A stretch of DNA of 64,000 nucleotides, from the NCBI RefSeq assembly GCF_042652185.1, contig NZ_JBHSIX010000031.1; one strand, written 5' to 3'. The notes below the pieces were generated by a model that was not told the DNA's origin, did not search any database, and worked only from the letters and a program-made list of their open reading frames with translations. This stretch comes from Actinacidiphila fildesensis. GTDB lineage: Bacteria > Actinomycetota > Actinomycetes > Streptomycetales > Streptomycetaceae. How positions within the stretch are numbered: position 1 is the stretch's first letter; each line of letters opens with the position of its first letter. Below, piece after piece: positions 25,320-34,558 of the stretch. A program made the position numbers and the translations under genes.

Positions 25320-25865
25320 CTACCTCCGGCGTCGCAGTGCGTAGGAGACCGCGACGACGGCGACCAGCGGCCCCCACAGCAGCATCGGCACGTAGCACGC
25401 GTTCATGATCAACGCGGCCATGCCCTGCGGCGCCTCGGAGCCGCCTGCTTCTGCCGGCCAGCCACCCCAAAACATCTCCGTCGTCAGTGCGGTGACCGCG
25501 AACGCCCCCAGCAGCGCCGGAACAACCGCCGCCCAGGTCCTCACGCGCCTGCCACCCAGGAGTGGGATCCAGCGCGGCACTCTCTCGCCCCAGGGCCTGA
25601 CCAGGCCGAGAGTCATGAGCGCGAGCCCCTCAGTGACAAGTGTCAGCAGGGTGATGTAGGAGGAAACTTCCAGCCCGGGTTGCCAGTCCTTGGCCAATTG
25701 GCCGCTGAAACCCACCGGGATGCCCACGGCCATGGCCATCCGCCACAGCCCCGAGGGCAGGACGGCTAGCGGCACGGCATGCGCCGCCAGGTCCACCCAA
25801 CGCGGCACCGCCAAGCCCGTGGCTGTGGCCTTGGCCGTGGTGGGCAGTGTGTTCGCGGCATTCAT
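25320..25865 (-). CDS. four-helix membrane protein
   Basis: ATG at 25865 gives 181 aa. Hydrophobic segments: HAVPLAVLPSGLWRMAMAVG, SYITLLTLVTEGLALMTLGL, TWAAVVPALLGAFAVTALTT and ACYVPMLLWGPLVAVVAVSY, then a basic end (ALRRRR). A common type of Streptomyces integral membrane protein, function unknown. No linked genes. Confidence 0.7.
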   Translation of the reverse strand: MNAANTLPTTAKATATGLAVPRWVDLAAHAVPLAVLPSGLWRMAMAVGIPVGFSGQLAKDWQPGLEVSSYITLLTLVTEGLALMTLGLVRPWGERVPRWIPLLGGRRVRTWAAVVPALLGAFAVTALTTEMFWGGWPAEAGGSEAPQGMAALIMNACYVPMLLWGPLVAVVAVSYALRRRR

Positions 25866-26286
25866 GACAACCTCCGGAGCGGCGTGCGGTTGTCTCCATG
25901 CTTCGCCTCGCACCCACGCCGCACATCCCGCCACGGTCCCCTCGCCATCAACCTTGCGGGCGAGCCCGCCCTCCTCCTTCGGGACGACGCCCCGGACATC
26001 AGTCGGCGATCAGACCCGGGCATCGCTTCCATGGTTGCGAACAGCCTTGTCGCCCTGGTGGAAGCTGTCGCAGGTACACGTGATGACAGCGCATTCACGT
26101 CGGGCGCCACCGCAGGTTGAATGATGGGTAGAGCGGTGGCCCCTTGGAGGGTCCTCACCAGGCGTCCTGGACCACGTCCCAGTCAGCGTCGTAGCTCATG
26201 TAGTCGAACGTCAACCCGTGCGGGACGTTCCTGCTCGACATGGACAAGCAGCTCGACCTGGTGCCCGTGGCAGCTCCCCGGCCCTA
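25866..26286. other. no intact gene
   Basis: 421 bp between two leftward genes. The only coding-like trace is a short plus-strand tail at about 26203-26289 (SNVNPCGTFLLDMDKQLDLV), probably the end of a lost gene. Confidence 0.35.
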
Positions 26287-26973
26287 CTAATTCGGTGCAG
26301 CTGACACGGCACGCGCAAAGCGATGAGCGCCCGGAGTGTCAGACGGCTTTTCGGGGCGGATGGTGCCGAGGCGTTCCCAGAGGCCGACAAGATGCGCGTG
26401 CAGGACTTCCTCGGCTTCCTCAGCGGTCAAGTGGCCTAGGAGTACATGGGTGGTGAGGCCGTCGGCGAGGGCCAGCAGAGTGCAAGCCTCGTGCTGCGGG
26501 TTGGGCGGCGTAGCGCCTTCGTCGGCCGAGCCGCTCTCGGCGGCCTCCGTGATGAGGCGGACGAGGAGGTTCTGGAGGGCCGCGTAGCTGGTTCTCAGCG
26601 GGCCTGCGAGTGGCTCGCTGACAGCAGCCTGAGCGACGAACGCGAGCCAGATTCGTGCCTCGGCGCGGTGTTCTTCGCGGAGCAGGGCAATCTCGTTGGT
26701 CGCGTGGCCCAGGGCTGTCGCGGCCGACTGGGCCGGGCTGGCGGTCAGGCGGGTCCTCACGCGTTCGGTGATGCGTTCGCCGACGTGATCGACGGCGAAG
26801 AGGAGCATCTCCCCCTTGCTGCGAAAGCAGCGCTGCACGGCGCCCAGTGAGACCTGCGCGCGGGCGGCGACGTCGCGCATGCTCACTCCCTCCGGTCCGT
26901 GTTCGTCTGCGAGAAGGCAGACAGCCTCGGCGATCCGGCGGCGTCGGCCTTCGTAGTCCACCTGTTTGGGCAT
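26287..26973 (-). CDS. TetR-family regulator
   Basis: 228 aa from ATG at 26973 with AGGATG-like ribosome site. HTH: RIAEAVCLLADEHGPEGVSM, RDVAARAQVSLGAVQRCFRS. The C-terminal ligand domain is of the TetR_C_6/BetI type. Divergent from an amidase gene; the 91-bp gap contains a 12-bp perfect palindrome, its probable operator. Likely represses the amidase and itself. Confidence 0.85.
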   Translation of the reverse strand: MPKQVDYEGRRRRIAEAVCLLADEHGPEGVSMRDVAARAQVSLGAVQRCFRSKGEMLLFAVDHVGERITERVRTRLTASPAQSAATALGHATNEIALLREEHRAEARIWLAFVAQAAVSEPLAGPLRTSYAALQNLLVRLITEAAESGSADEGATPPNPQHEACTLLALADGLTTHVLLGHLTAEEAEEVLHAHLVGLWERLGTIRPEKPSDTPGAHRFARAVSAAPN

Positions 26974-26996
26974 GCCCGGTCATCCTCCTTATTCCA

Positions 26997-27008
26997 ATAC
27001 GATCGTAT
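26997..27008. promoter_or_regulatory. TetR operator candidate
   Basis: Perfect 12-bp palindrome ATACGATCGTAT midway between the TetR start (26973) and the amidase start (27065). Confidence 0.6.
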
Positions 27009-27064
27009 CGCTTCCGGGATAAGGTCTCGGACACAGGCACTTCGGCATGTGGATAGGAAGCACG

Positions 27065-28507
27065 ATGATCAGGCAGAACGCCCTGTGGGCAATGACGGCC
27101 GCCGCCCAGGCGAAGGCCGTCCGAGGCGGAGAGATATCGGCGGTCGAACTGATCGACAGCCACCTGGAACGCATCGCCGAGGTCAACCCACAGGTCAACG
27201 CGGTCACGCAGCTGTTGGCTGAGCGAGCCCGCAAGGCCGCGGCACACACGGACCAGCGGCGAGCAGCGGGCGAGGAACTCGGGCCGCTGGCCGGCGTGCC
27301 GTTCACGGTGAAGGAAACCACGGCTGTCGAAGGCGTGCCGACCACGCTCGGAACGGCACGCTTCCGCGACTTGGTGGCTCCGGCCGACGCACCCCCTGTG
27401 GCCCGGCTCCGCGCGGCGGGAGCCATACCGATCGGCCACAGCAACATGCCCACCCTGGTCCTGGCCGGGATGCACACCCGCAGCGAGCTGTTCGGCGACA
27501 CCGTCAACCCGTGGAACCCGAGCCGGACCCCGGGCGGTAGCAGTGGCGGTGACGGAGTGGCCGTCGCCACCGGTATGGCCGCGCTCGGACTCGGCAACGA
27601 TTCCGGCGGATCAGTACGGATCCCGGCCTCGTTCTGCGGCGTGACGGGGCTGAAACCGACCACCGGGCGGTTCCCCGCCGACCACCGCGTCCTCGGACCG
27701 GACGACCCGGGACCAGCCTCACAGATGCTGGTCACCGACGGGCCCCTGGCACGTACGGTCGCCGATCTGCGGCTGGCATACGAGGCGCTGGCGGGGACCG
27801 ACCCACGGGACCCGCGGGCCGTACCCGTGCCCCTCTACGGCGAACCGCTGCCGGGGCCGGTCAAGGTCGCGCTTGTCGCCGACCCCGGCGGCCACGGCGT
27901 CCACCCCACGGTCCGCGGGGCCGTCACAGCGGCAGCGGACGCGATGCGCGACGCAGGGTACGACGTGCAGGAGGTGGCGGACGTTCCGCGGCTGGACGAG
28001 GCACTCGAGGCATACGGCCGGATCACCGTGACCGAATTCGCGCCGACCTGGCCGGTGGTGCGGAAACTGCTCGGCGAAGGCGGAGACCGCTACATCCAAA
28101 TGGCCATGGAGAAGACTCCTCCTGCGAGCGCCGCAGAGCTCACGAAGCTGATGGGGACCTGGCTCGGCATCCGCCGCTCCTGGGCGGAGTTCCTCGACGA
28201 GTTCCCGCTGCTACTCGGACCGGTGTTCACCGAGCCGCCCGTGGAGCCGGGACTGGAGTCACGCGACGAAACGGGGCGGGAACGGGTCGCCGAGAGCATG
28301 CGACTGTGCACGGTGACCAGCTTTGTGGGCATTCCCGCGGTCGCCGTACCGACCGGAGTCAGCGACGGACTGCCGTCCGGCGTGCAGATTATCGGGCGCG
28401 CGTTCCGGGAAGACCTCTGCCTGGCCGCTGCCCAGGAGATCGAGGACCGCCTCGGCGTGCTCACGCCGATCGACCCTCGCCCCGATGTCCCGGCTGCCGC
28501 GCCGTAG
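27065..28507 (+). CDS. amidase-signature-family hydrolase
   Basis: ATG at 27065 preferred over 27047 because AGGAAG sits seven bases upstream; product 480 aa. The Ser-Ser-Lys triad of the family is present: Lys83 in GVPFTVKETTAVEG, Ser in TPGGSSGGDGVAVATG, and nucleophile Ser183 in GNDSGGSVRIPASFCG. It hydrolyses amide bonds; substrate unknown. Soluble, no signal peptide. Probably induced through the divergent TetR at 26287-26973. Confidence 0.9.
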   Translation: MIRQNALWAMTAAAQAKAVRGGEISAVELIDSHLERIAEVNPQVNAVTQLLAERARKAAAHTDQRRAAGEELGPLAGVPFTVKETTAVEGVPTTLGTARFRDLVAPADAPPVARLRAAGAIPIGHSNMPTLVLAGMHTRSELFGDTVNPWNPSRTPGGSSGGDGVAVATGMAALGLGNDSGGSVRIPASFCGVTGLKPTTGRFPADHRVLGPDDPGPASQMLVTDGPLARTVADLRLAYEALAGTDPRDPRAVPVPLYGEPLPGPVKVALVADPGGHGVHPTVRGAVTAAADAMRDAGYDVQEVADVPRLDEALEAYGRITVTEFAPTWPVVRKLLGEGGDRYIQMAMEKTPPASAAELTKLMGTWLGIRRSWAEFLDEFPLLLGPVFTEPPVEPGLESRDETGRERVAESMRLCTVTSFVGIPAVAVPTGVSDGLPSGVQIIGRAFREDLCLAAAQEIEDRLGVLTPIDPRPDVPAAAP

Positions 28508-29015
28508 GCGGAGCTTCGACAGCGGGTAAAGAGACGGCCAGGGGTCGACGAGCGGCACGGAGGAGGCAGTATCCGCGCCGCGCCGCTCACGGCCCCTCCC
28601 CGGCAGGATCGGCCATGGGGACCATCGGTACAGCCGTTGGCGTTAAGCACTTGATCATGGTCTTGCGGTCTCGGGACATCCGTGTCGGATCTTGCGCTGA
28701 GCCTTCGTTGGCCGTCTCTCTGCGCGTCTGTTGACGAGCCGCCGCCGATCCTGACCGGCGGCTCCGGGGACTGGACCGTCGACATGGAGACCGGTCGGCC
28801 GCACCTCACCCTGAACGCGGACTACCCCGCCGGGCACTACGTGCGCCTGGACGAGGTACGCCACGTGCCCGATCTCAGCCGGTAGCACGCGCGGGGGGCT
28901 TTACCGCAGCTCGGCGTTCGGGTGGGGCTGGGACTGGAGCCGATCGCGCAGGTCGATCTCCTCGGCGGTGAGCGGTTCTCCGGGCTGGCGGATACGGACG
29001 GGCTTAGAAATCATC
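28508..29015. other. gene remnants only
   Basis: Two coding-like scraps. On the plus strand 28736-28885, PPILTGGSGDWTVDMETGRP then HLTLNADYPAGHYVRLDEVR, the end of an unidentified protein. On the minus strand 28901-29014, a 37-aa frame MISKPVRIRQPGEPLTAEEI then DLRDRLQSQPHPNAELR, which begins at the edge of the next IS remnant. Neither is assigned. Confidence 0.35.
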
Positions 29016-29485
29016 TCATTTGGTGAGTCGTCGGTAGCGGATGAGGGTGCAGGCGATGCTGGTGGAGGCTAGGAAGTGGTCGGCCTTGCGTTCGTATCGG
29101 CGGTGGAGGCGGCGGCAGCCGGCGATCCAGGACATGGTTCGTTCGATGACCCATCGGTGACGTCCCAGGTGGGTTGAGCTCTCGATTCCGCGTCGGGCGA
29201 TTCGGTGGACGATGCCCTGGCTTCGGAGCCATTGGCGCAGGTGGCGGTGGTCGTAGCCCTTGTCCGCGTGGAGCTTTCCCGGTTTGCGGCGCCGGGGTCC
29301 GCGGCGTGAGCGGATCGGCGGTATCCCGCGCACGAGCGGCTCCAGGCCCTGGCTGTCGTGCATGTTCGCACCCGAGATGACGACGGATATGGGCAGACCG
29401 GTGCGCTCGACAATTAAGTGGATCTTCGACCCGAACTTGCCCCGATCGACAGGATTCGGACCTGTCAGATCCCCCTTTTCAGGGC
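29016..29485 (-). pseudogene. IS5-family transposase, C-terminal half
   Basis: Encodes DRGKFGSKIHLIVERTGLPI, SVVISGANMHDSQGLEPLV, LHADKGYDHRHLRQWLRSQG and the Glu motif HRWVIERTMSWIAGCRRLHR. The second Asp and Glu of the DDE triad remain but the N-terminal half is gone. Its right-end repeat TCATCTCATTT (29011-29021) has an inverted match at 34121-34131, so the rest of the element may have been separated by later insertions. Confidence 0.7.
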
Positions 29486-29504
29486 CCTCGACGTACGGCG
29501 GTGG

Positions 29505-29686
29505 TAGCCCTCGCGGGCCATCGCCGGGACCGTGTTGGGGCCGAGGTGCACCCCGCCATGCACGTCACGGGTGAGGTGGACGCCGAGGAACGGGAAGGCC
29601 GGGTCGGGGACCGGGTAGACCAGACCGGCCCGCACGCCTTGGCCGCGTACCTCACCCCAGGTCGCTGCCACCGATGGGGAGGACAC
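29505..29686 (-). pseudogene. lhgO: L-2-hydroxyglutarate oxidase/dehydrogenase fragment
   Basis: Only about 55 residues remain: GVRAGLVYPVPDPAFPFLGV, HLTRDVHGGVHLGPNTVPAM, AREGY. This is the central substrate-side region of LhgO, an FAD enzyme that oxidises L-2-hydroxyglutarate. Both flanks are cut by IS remnants. Confidence 0.6.
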
Positions 29687-29824
29687 GGCTGTCGGCCCCT
29701 CGTATGAGGAGGTTCACCCCAGCTTCGTGGCCTGGACGCAGTGGCGGCAGCCAAGGGCGGGTCCGACCCTGCTGAACGCAGCCGGGCCGTCAGCGCCGCC
29801 TGAACCACTACGCCCGAAGCGGCG

Positions 29825-30406
29825 TTGCTTACGCAAAGGGTCGAAGCGGGGAAAGTGCTGGGCAAGCGCCGCCTCAAAGAACTGGTGGTCGCCTCGGCCG
29901 TCGACATCGCCGCCTACTACACGGTGAAGATCCCGACCCCGTGCACCCGCGAGATGCCCCTGGTCATCCAGATCGACGGCAAGGGCGTGGTGATGCGCCC
30001 CGAAGCCCTGCGCGAAGCCACCCGCCAAGCCGCGGCCAAGAGTGCCGCGGCAGGCCGACGCGGACGCCTGGCCCCCGGGGAGAAACCCAACCGCAAGCGC
30101 ATGGCGACGGTGGCCTGCGTCTTCGACACCACCCCCGCTCCGCGCCGGCCCCACGACATCGTTCATCCGCCCGGTGGGCGCAGCGAGGCCCGGCCGCCCA
30201 GGACGGGCCCAAAAGCGGTACGGAAGTGGTGCACCGTCTCGCTGATCCGTCCCCCAGAACAGGTCGTCGCTGACGCCTTCGCCCAGGCCACCTCCCGCGA
30301 CCCGCAGCATCTGCGGGACTGGATCGTGCTCGTCGACGGCGCCCGCCACCAACTCGACCTGATCCACTCCGAAGCCGCCCGCTTGGTGGGTCGGCTTTGC
30401 CACTGA
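29825..30406 (+). pseudogene. ISKra4-family transposase fragment
   Basis: Encodes LGKRRLKELVVASAVDIAAY, then the catalytic-region sequence MPLVIQIDGKGVVMRPEALR, EATRQAAAKSAAAGRRGRLA and KRMATVACVFDTTPAPRRPH. Typical of the middle of ISKra4-family transposases; the N-terminus and the C-terminal third are missing. Confidence 0.65.
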
Positions 30407-30855
30407 CCGGTGCACAGTTGTCCGGCTCTGCGGCGCGGGCAAAGCGGAGCACGGTGCTGAAGCCCATGCCGAGCTGGGGGCGATGGACCGCTTGCTGTGT
30501 CCAGCGGCCAGGAGCGCGTGGACGGTTGCATGCTTGGCGCGGGTTCGCTCGGCGAACCGGTGTCCTGTCGGCCAAGGCGACGACGTGGGCGGATCTAACG
30601 TTTGCTGGGGCTCCTCCGGTGGCGCCGGTGCCGGTCGCAGGCACGCGCGGTGTTGGAAGACGTACTTCTCGGCGGCTTCGCCGAGGTTGTGCCAGAGGTG
30701 CCATCTGTCGGCGACCTGGAGGGCTTGCGGGGCACCGCGGGCAGCGCCTTCGGCGTAGAAGACGGCACGGTCACGGCAGATGATCTCAATTTCGGGCCGC
30801 TCGGAAAGCCAAGCCGCGAGCGTGTCCGCCTCTCGGTTGGGCAGGAGGTCGGGCG
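30407..30855 (-). pseudogene. ISL3-family transposase fragment
   Basis: Encodes LLPNREADTLAAWLSERPEI, CRDRAVFYAEGAARGAPQAL, QVADRWHLWHNLGEAAEKYV, FQHRACLRPA and AKHATVHALLAAGHSKRSIA, with a frameshift near 30475. The CRDR..QVADRWHLWHNL segment is diagnostic for ISL3 transposases. The upstream end is cut by the IS3 element. Confidence 0.7.
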
Positions 30856-30919
30856 TTTCCCCTTGATCGAGGACACCCTGATCATTGGATCGTGAAGATC
30901 CATAGGACAGGAGTTCCCG

Positions 30920-31207
30920 TTGGGGACGTCGAAGTACACCCCTGAGTTCCGGGCCGATGCCGTCGCGCTGTACCGCGCGAGCCCGGGACGTACGTATGCC
31001 TCGGTGGCCAAGGACCTGGGCATCAACCACGAGACGCTGCGGGTCTGGGTGCGTGAGGCCGAGCAGGCCGCCGTGCCCGGGACCGCCGAGGCCACCGCCC
31101 TGGCCAGGGAGAACAAGCAGCTCAAAGCCCGGATCAGGGAACTCGAGCTCGAGCGGGAGATCCTGCACCGGGCGGCCAAGTATTTCGCGGGCGAGACGAA
31201 CTGGTGA
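30920..31207 (+). CDS. IS3-family OrfA (HTH)
   Basis: About 95 aa, apparently from a TTG start. HTH part YTPEFRADAVALYRASPGRT, YASVAKDLGINHETLRVWVR; then a leucine-zipper helix ALARENKQLKARIRELELER for multimerisation. The stop overlaps the orfB start (GTGA), allowing either coupling or a frameshifted OrfAB transposase. Confidence 0.85.
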   Translation: MGTSKYTPEFRADAVALYRASPGRTYASVAKDLGINHETLRVWVREAEQAAVPGTAEATALARENKQLKARIRELELEREILHRAAKYFAGETNW

Positions 31208-32094
31208 TCCGCTTCCAGTTCGTTGCCGACCACCACGACGCCTACGGCGTGAAGCGGCTGTGCACCCTCCTGGCCGTCTCCCGCTCCGGTTTCTACCGCT
31301 GGCGCGAAGCCGGCTCGGCCCGGGCCGAGCGCGAACGCGCCGACCAGGTCCTCACCGAGCGCATCGCCGAGATCCACCGGGAGTCCGACAGCACCTACGG
31401 CAGTCCCAGGATCACCGCCGAGCTGCGGGACGAGGGACGGCTGGTGAACCACAAGCGTGTCGAGCGGCTGATGCGCCGACGCGGCATCGTGGGGGTGCAC
31501 CTGCGTAAGAAGGTCCGCACCACGGTTCCCGCACCCGACGCGACGCCGGTGCCGGACCTGCTCCAGCGGGACTTCACCGCCGCTGCACCGAACCAGAAGT
31601 ACGTCGGCGACATTACCTACCTGCCCATCGGGGACGGACAATTCCTTTATCTCGCAACCGTGTTGGACCTGCATTCCAAGCGACTGACGGGCTGGTCGAT
31701 CGCCGACCACATGCGGACCGAACTCATCGCCGACGCCCTGCGGGCCGCCGCCGGCACGCGGGGCGGAGACCTGCATGGAGCGATCTTCCACAGCGACAAC
31801 GGAGCCCAATACTCGTCCAAGGAGTTCGCGGCGCTCTGTGACCGGTTCGGCGTGATCCGATCGCGCGGAGCCGTCGGCACGAGCGCCGACAATGCCGCCG
31901 CGGAGTCCTTCAACGCCAGCATGAAACGCGAGACGCTCCAGGGCGCGAAACGCTGGCCCGGGGCCCGCGCCGCCCGCCTGTCCGTCTTCCGCTGGGTCAC
32001 CCGCTACAACACCAGGCGACGGCACTCCGCCCTCGGCCAACAGAGCCCGATCACCTACGAACAACGATCAACCACGCTGACCATCGCCGCATGA
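31204..32094 (+). CDS. IS3-family OrfB transposase
   Basis: 296 aa from GTG at 31204. HTH_21 region ESDSTYGSPRITAELRDEGR, then an rve integrase core with DDE: Asp in QKYVGDITYLPIG, Asp in GAIFHSDNGAQYSSKEF, Glu in SADNAAAESFNASMKRETLQ. Complete and uninterrupted, so probably functional. Confidence 0.9.
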   Translation: MIRFQFVADHHDAYGVKRLCTLLAVSRSGFYRWREAGSARAERERADQVLTERIAEIHRESDSTYGSPRITAELRDEGRLVNHKRVERLMRRRGIVGVHLRKKVRTTVPAPDATPVPDLLQRDFTAAAPNQKYVGDITYLPIGDGQFLYLATVLDLHSKRLTGWSIADHMRTELIADALRAAAGTRGGDLHGAIFHSDNGAQYSSKEFAALCDRFGVIRSRGAVGTSADNAAAESFNASMKRETLQGAKRWPGARAARLSVFRWVTRYNTRRRHSALGQQSPITYEQRSTTLTIAA

Positions 32095-32121
32095 CAACCG
32101 GTGTCCTCGATCAAGGGGAAA

Positions 32122-32435
32122 GCCCAAGCCGCACCGTCACCCACCTCGACGTCACCATCCTCGAACCCACCGATCAGCAGCCCGCGCTGCCCACCGCCTC
32201 CCGGGACGATCGGCACACCGCCCCCGACAAGCGCCGCCGACACCGAATTCTGACCCTGCTCCAGGAAGACCCCACTCGGCTGTGGCAACCCCGCGACATT
32301 GCGGCTCACTTCGGCGACGTCACCCTGGAGACCATGTACAGACAACTGAACCGCTGGGCCACCAGCGGCCTCATCCACAAGCTCGGCCCCGGCCTCTACG
32401 CCGCCACGACATGGTCACCAACTTCCCTTGCGTGA
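32122..32435 (+). pseudogene. winged-helix-like protein, truncated at both ends
   Basis: Coding bias is clear: VTHLDVTILEPTDQQPALPT, DKRRRHRILTLLQEDPTRLW, QPRDIAAHFGDVTLETMYRQ, LNRWATSGLIHKLGPGLYAA. The last part is a wHTH-like fold seen in IS- and transposon-linked proteins. The IS3 end cuts it upstream and an ISAzo13 fragment follows at about 32450. Confidence 0.5.
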
Positions 32436-32454
32436 CCTGCGAAAACGCTAACTA

Positions 32455-32698
32455 CCCGGCCTTGGGGCAAGCCCCCCGGCTCTTCTCCCACATCACGATG
32501 AACTGGCGCGGCCGGCCACTGACCAGCCATGAAGTCATCATGCAATCCATCGCCGCGACCACCACGCGTACCGGACTGAGGGTGACGGCCGAACTCGACA
32601 CCAACGCCTACCCGACCGGAGTGCACATCGGCGCCGCGGAGATGGCCGCTCTGCCATTGACCCGGCATGTCTCCGCTCACAGCTCCGTGTGCGTCTGA
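32455..32698 (+). pseudogene. ISAzo13-family transposase, C-terminal fragment
   Basis: Encodes RLFSHITMNWRGRPLTSHEV, IMQSIAATTTRTGLRVTAEL, DTNAYPTGVHIGAAEMAALP, LTRH. This matches the end of ISAzo13 (Rhodopirellula-type) transposases; the catalytic region is missing. Confidence 0.65.
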
Positions 32699-33057
32699 TC
32701 CGATCAAAACATGGCCCCTTACGCGTGAGGGGCGCTCACCCGATCAGGTAGCGAGGGAGAGCGGGCGTACCACCGGCGCGCGAAACGTCGTTGCGGTAGG
32801 ACATGAACAGCACATTCACGACGACCGGGTGGCTCCTGGGCCACGTAGGGCCGGTTGGCCCAGGGCTGGTTGGCCCAGGGCCCGTCGGTCATACGGGCCG
32901 CCATCGGACACAGGCCGAACCCAAAGGGGCGTACTGCATGGACCCTCCGATCTATTCCGGGCTCGTCGCCGAATGGCAGGCCCACGGGCGGATGGTGCCC
33001 GGGCGGCCCGAGGCGCAGGCCCGGGGCCGGGCGGGAGTACCTACGGACCTGGCCCGA
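32699..33057. other. no gene recognised
   Basis: 359 bp between the ISAzo13 remnant and the leftward gene ending at 33058. The repeated TTGGCCCAGGGC at 32859-32888 is the only structure noted. Confidence 0.35.
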
Positions 33058-33597
33058 TCAGCGCCGTTCGCCCCTGGGAGTGGTGTCGCGAGCGGCGTGC
33101 CCGGTACTCGCCGGGCCGTCCCAGGGATGGGGCCGCCGGGGCCGGACTACGGTGGCGAGCAGGCCGACCGCCTGACGGAGCGCGAGCTCCACCGCGGCGG
33201 GGCTGTACAGGGTGCCGGTGCCGTCGGGTGGGACGAGCCATCGCAGGCGACCCGCAGCCCGGTGCGGGGCCGGCACCGCGATCCACGTCCCCTTCCCGGC
33301 ATAGCGAGTGCCGCAGCCCACCCAGTGGGTCGTGGGATCGGGTGGGAGGAAGAACCCCACTCGGTGGGCGCCGAAGTCCGCCAACGTCGGACCGGGCTCC
33401 TGCCGGGGGACGCGCAACAGGGCGTCGACGGCAAGCAGACCCAGCTCTTCCGGGACGCTGAGCACGTCCCAGAACCGTCCGGCGGGCAGTAGCACGGTCC
33501 CGCTCTCACCATGTTCCCACTCCCGCTTGCACGCCCGGGGATCCGTCGCGGCAGCGGCGAGCCATTCCAATGCCTGCCTCGGGACCGTACTTCTCAT
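33058..33597 (-). CDS. conserved hypothetical protein (primase/polymerase-like shape)
   Basis: ATG at 33597 (or 33603). About 179 aa, soluble: MRSTVPRQALEWLAAAATDP, LPAGRFWDVLSVPEELGLLA, VDALLRVPRQEPGPTLADFG, RVGFFLPPDPTTHWVGCGTR, GTWIAVPAPHRAAGRLRWLV. The layout resembles the N-terminal part of actinobacterial bifunctional primase/polymerase-like proteins, but I see no catalytic acidic cluster. The frame is free of interruptions and codon bias is good. Function unassigned. Confidence 0.6.
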   Translation of the reverse strand: MRSTVPRQALEWLAAAATDPRACKREWEHGESGTVLLPAGRFWDVLSVPEELGLLAVDALLRVPRQEPGPTLADFGAHRVGFFLPPDPTTHWVGCGTRYAGKGTWIAVPAPHRAAGRLRWLVPPDGTGTLYSPAAVELALRQAVGLLATVVRPRRPHPWDGPASTGHAARDTTPRGERR

Positions 33598-33801
33598 GTC
33601 CACTCCTCCATAACTGCCGTGCCCGCCACCGGACGTGCCGCCCTCGGGGCGCGCAAAAGCTGTTCGAATTTCCGGATAACTGCCGGGTTGGGTCGCCCAT
33701 GCTGGTGGATATTTCTACCCGGCGGAAGAGGTGGCGCGGTGTGGCGTTTCCTCCGGAGCGCCCTCTCCTCCGGCGCCCTTGACAACGATCGAGAACAGGA
33801 C

Positions 33802-33981
33802 ATGCCCAACGCCACAACAGCGGCATTCATGCGCGCCTGGAGACACCCGCTCCTTTCGCTACTCTCACTCAGACGCCGCCTGAGCAGGGATCCCTTGGCC
33901 CAACTCGTGGAGACGGCCAAACGCCTCCAATACGGCGCCGGTTGGGATCACCCGGTGGATGACGACGACCCGAGACGGTGA
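33802..33981 (+). CDS. possible small basic protein
   Basis: 59 aa from ATG at 33802: MPNATTAAFMRAWRHPLLSL, LSLRRRLSRDPLAQLVETAK, then an acidic end (HPVDDDDPRR). Weak ribosome site. Kept as possible only. Confidence 0.3.
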   Translation: MPNATTAAFMRAWRHPLLSLLSLRRRLSRDPLAQLVETAKRLQYGAGWDHPVDDDDPRR

Positions 33982-34523
33982 GCGGCGGCCCCGGGGGTAC
34001 ACGGTCAAAGTGCCCGTCCATAGCGGACGTTGTGGGTCCAGATCCGCTCCAGCCGCACCCGCGCTCATCCGGCACCAGCCGCTCATCAATCCCCACGGCC
34101 GACAGCCTGCCCAGCCATCCAAATGAGATGACTTCTTATCCCCATCGATTCGGTTTTGACAACTCCCTTTGCGTCCAATCTGGTTGACCTCCCCGCCTGG
34201 CGGCTCGGCACCCGCTTGCTGGGATCCTTGCGGCGTCCGGATCGGCTGCGGGTCTGGCCGACTCAAGGGAAGTCTGAATGGACCGCAAGCAACTCATGAT
34301 CATCGCTACGACGGTGTTCGGGTGGAGCGTGGTGATGGCCGCGCTGGGCCGGGCCGCCGGGTCACCGCGTCGCACCGGTTCCGGACAGGGAGGGCGGCGC
34401 TGCGTGACGATACCGGCCGTACCCCCTGCAAGACCTGTACCGGTGCGGCCCGGCCGCAAACTCGGCCCGATCGCGGACAGCGTCGGCAGCGCCCACCGCG
34501 CCTTGGTTCAGCTCGGTCTTCAA
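33982..34523. other. IS5 end remnant and no intact gene
   Basis: AAATGAGATGA at 34121-34131 is the inverted match of the IS5 remnant end at 29011-29021, and on the minus strand just beyond it GWLGRLSAVGIDERLVPDE resembles the first codons of that transposase type. A short plus-strand frame at 34278 (MDRKQLMIIATTVFGWSVVM) looks like a membrane segment but soon loses coding character. Confidence 0.4.
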
Positions 34524-34558
34524 GATCGGGCGGGGCGGCATGCCCGCCCCGCCCGATC
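34524..34558 (-). terminator. terminator of the glycosyltransferase gene
   Basis: Perfect 15-bp GC-rich stem (GATCGGGCGGGGCGG at 34524-34538 with 34544-34558) and a 5-nt loop. It overlaps the last bases of the stop codon at 34557-34559. Confidence 0.8.

Larger units (their letters stand above)
30856..32121 (+). mobile_element. intact IS3-family insertion sequence
   Basis: A 22-bp perfect inverted repeat lies at 30856-30877 and 32100-32121 (TTTCCCCTTGATCGAGGACA..). By the TG..CA rule the functional ends may be inside it, at about 30864 and 32113. It contains orfA and orfB with a 4-bp overlap. Inserted among older IS remnants. Confidence 0.8.

Noticed and set aside
30920..32094. Toxin-antitoxin pair from the overlapping small and larger frame
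   Set aside because: The products are clearly IS3 OrfA and OrfB with DDE motifs.
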